From Dichloromethanomonas sp964477085 (GTDB taxonomy: Bacteria > Bacillota > Desulfitobacteriia > Desulfitobacteriales > Syntrophobotulaceae): a stretch of 16,052 bases of DNA. Location: assembly GCA_964477085.1 (NCBI GenBank), contig CAYZDF010000061.1:1-16052 (forward strand). Direction: 5' to 3'. Below, piece after piece: positions 15,274 to 16,052 of this stretch; within the stretch, counting starts at the first letter, position 1; every line of letters begins with the position of its first letter. The notes under the pieces are model-generated. The model had not been told where the DNA came from, ran no database searches, and worked only from the letters and a program-made list of their open reading frames with translations. A program made the translations under genes and the position numbers.

Positions 15274-15896
15274 AAGTTTTGATTGTTGATGATGACGCCT
15301 TGATCAGAGAGGGATTGGAGATCCTTCTGGAAATTGAACCGGATTTCTCTGTCATGGGTACGGCAGGCAACGGCCAGGAGGCGTTGGAGATGTGCCGGAA
15401 GGAAAAACCCGACCTTGTCCTGATGGATATCAGAATGCCGGTCATGGACGGCGTGGTGGGTACAAAACTTCTAAAAAGCCATTTCCCGGATATCAAGATC
15501 GTCATCCTGACGACCTTTAACGATGACGAATATATTAAAGAAGCCCTAAAAAGCGGGGCTGAAGGATATATCCTAAAAAATCAGCCTGCTGACAGTATCG
15601 TAGAAAGTTTACGGGCCGTAGCCAAAGGAAATATCGTTTTAGAAAGGGAAGTTGCCAATACCGTTTCCGCCATGCTGAAGGGAGGGAAAAAGCTATCGCC
15701 TCAAAGCCTGGACATTTCTAGGCGTGAGTTTGCTATTCTCAAACTGGTGGGAGAGGGTCTTTCTAACCGGGAAATTGCTCAAAAGCTGAATATCAGCGAA
15801 GGTACCGCCCGAAATTATGTTACGGCTCTTCTGGAAAAGTTGGGTTTCAGGGACAGAACCCAGTTGGCAATTTTTTATATTAAACATATTGAATAA
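15258..15896 (+). CDS. Response regulator, NarL/FixJ (LuxR-type HTH) family, LnrK-like
   Basis: This 212-residue two-domain regulator is expected to be phosphorylated by the kinase whose gene it overlaps. The receiver domain has the acidic triad DDD (11-13), the phosphoacceptor Asp57 in LMDIRMPVMDG, Thr85/Thr86 and Lys107 (YILKNQPAD). The LuxR-type HTH occupies about 150-210 with the characteristic GLSNREIAQKLNISEGTARN (about 167-186) and the following LLEKLGFRDRTQ. The start is ambiguous. ATG at 15258 lies directly on AGAAGG, too close for a good ribosome site. The in-frame TTG at 15270 overlaps the kinase stop as TTGA and gives the common N-terminus MKVLIVDDD, so it may be the real start. 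Its probable target is the palindrome at 10725-10738. No terminator is evident downstream. Confidence 0.93.
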   Translation: MCERLKVLIVDDDALIREGLEILLEIEPDFSVMGTAGNGQEALEMCRKEKPDLVLMDIRMPVMDGVVGTKLLKSHFPDIKIVILTTFNDDEYIKEALKSGAEGYILKNQPADSIVESLRAVAKGNIVLEREVANTVSAMLKGGKKLSPQSLDISRREFAILKLVGEGLSNREIAQKLNISEGTARNYVTALLEKLGFRDRTQLAIFYIKHIE

Positions 15897-15992
15897 AATG
15901 AATACCCCCGATCCCCGTATGAATGTTCCCTGTGTTTACGTAGTTGCGATAAAACCACCGATAAAAGGGGCTATTATGCAGGATGCAAAATT

Positions 15993-16013
15993 TTTATTAA
16001 CTCAACTTTCCCA
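15993..16013 (-). repeat. Right arm of the inverted repeat spanning the window
   Basis: Read on the minus strand, TGGGAAAGTTGAGT (16013-16000), one variable base and AATAAA (15998-15993) match the left copy at 59-79 with one mismatch in 21. It lies about 100 bases after the response regulator gene, in sequence with no recognised gene. Confidence 0.45.
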
Positions 16014-16052
16014 TCTTATTTGAGACCTAACTCTAGGTGACGACTCTTGAAT

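Noticed and set aside
15898..16023. 41-codon frame after the response regulator
   Set aside because: It has no ribosome site. The minus-strand reading gives a protein-like run (APFIGGFIATT) broken by a stop and frame change, too short to assign.
1..16052. CRISPR arrays, tRNA or rRNA genes, phage genes, intact transposases
   Set aside because: I looked for them on both strands and saw no regularly spaced repeats, no structural RNA sequence and no transposase or phage motifs.

Overview
The window looks like chromosomal DNA from a moderately AT-rich, spore-former-type Firmicute. A Clostridia/Peptococcaceae member of the Desulfitobacterium, Desulfosporosinus or Dehalobacter kind is my inference. 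The reasons are strong GGAGG-type ribosome sites, frequent TTG/GTG starts, sigma-A-like promoters, a PAS-GGDEF-HD-GYP protein of a subfamily I associate with that group, and a LiaS/LnrJ-type kinase. I see no rRNA, tRNA, CRISPR array or intact mobile element.

Layout. (1) 1-1417: left end with one arm of a 21-bp imperfect inverted repeat whose partner lies at 15993-16013, then a minus-strand AraC-type regulator with a GyrI-like ligand-binding domain. (2) 1418-3574: a divergent pair, a secreted probably beta-rich protein (minus) and a polytopic membrane protein (plus), both of unknown function. (3) 3631-5639: a sigma-A promoter, a PAS-GGDEF-HD-GYP protein that has lost key residues in both c-di-GMP domains, a YjbQ-family protein and a strong hairpin. 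(4) 5822-6379: a hotdog acyl-CoA thioesterase with its own terminator. (5) 6412-6699: the remnant of a VapBC toxin-antitoxin pair, with antitoxin and toxin fused in frame by deletion. (6) 6925-9020: a probable operon of orphan envelope proteins (lipoprotein, four-helix membrane protein, 48-residue single-pass protein with a TTG start). (7) 9023-10263: a convergent minus-strand HD-GYP-like protein, again without the HD dyad, with a near-consensus promoter. (8) 10380-15896: an intergenic region with several inverted repeats, then five genes, ABC ATPase, two ABC-2 permeases, sensor histidine kinase and NarL/LuxR response regulator.

How the genes work together. The five-gene block at 10838-15896 has the gene content of the Bacillus subtilis linearmycin-resistance module (LnrLMN transporter plus LnrJK two-component system). 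The likely circuit is that the membrane kinase senses an envelope-active compound, the regulator binds a 14-bp perfect palindrome placed at about -42 of a weak-35 promoter, and the exporter is induced. Two HD-GYP-like proteins in one window, each with the HD dyad replaced by a similar xN(I/V)GY sequence, suggest c-di-GMP binding or scaffold roles rather than phosphodiesterase activity. The strongest oddities are these two degenerate proteins, the VapBC fusion scar, a 27-codon reading frame overlapping the stop codon of the second permease, and the inverted repeat at the window's ends.
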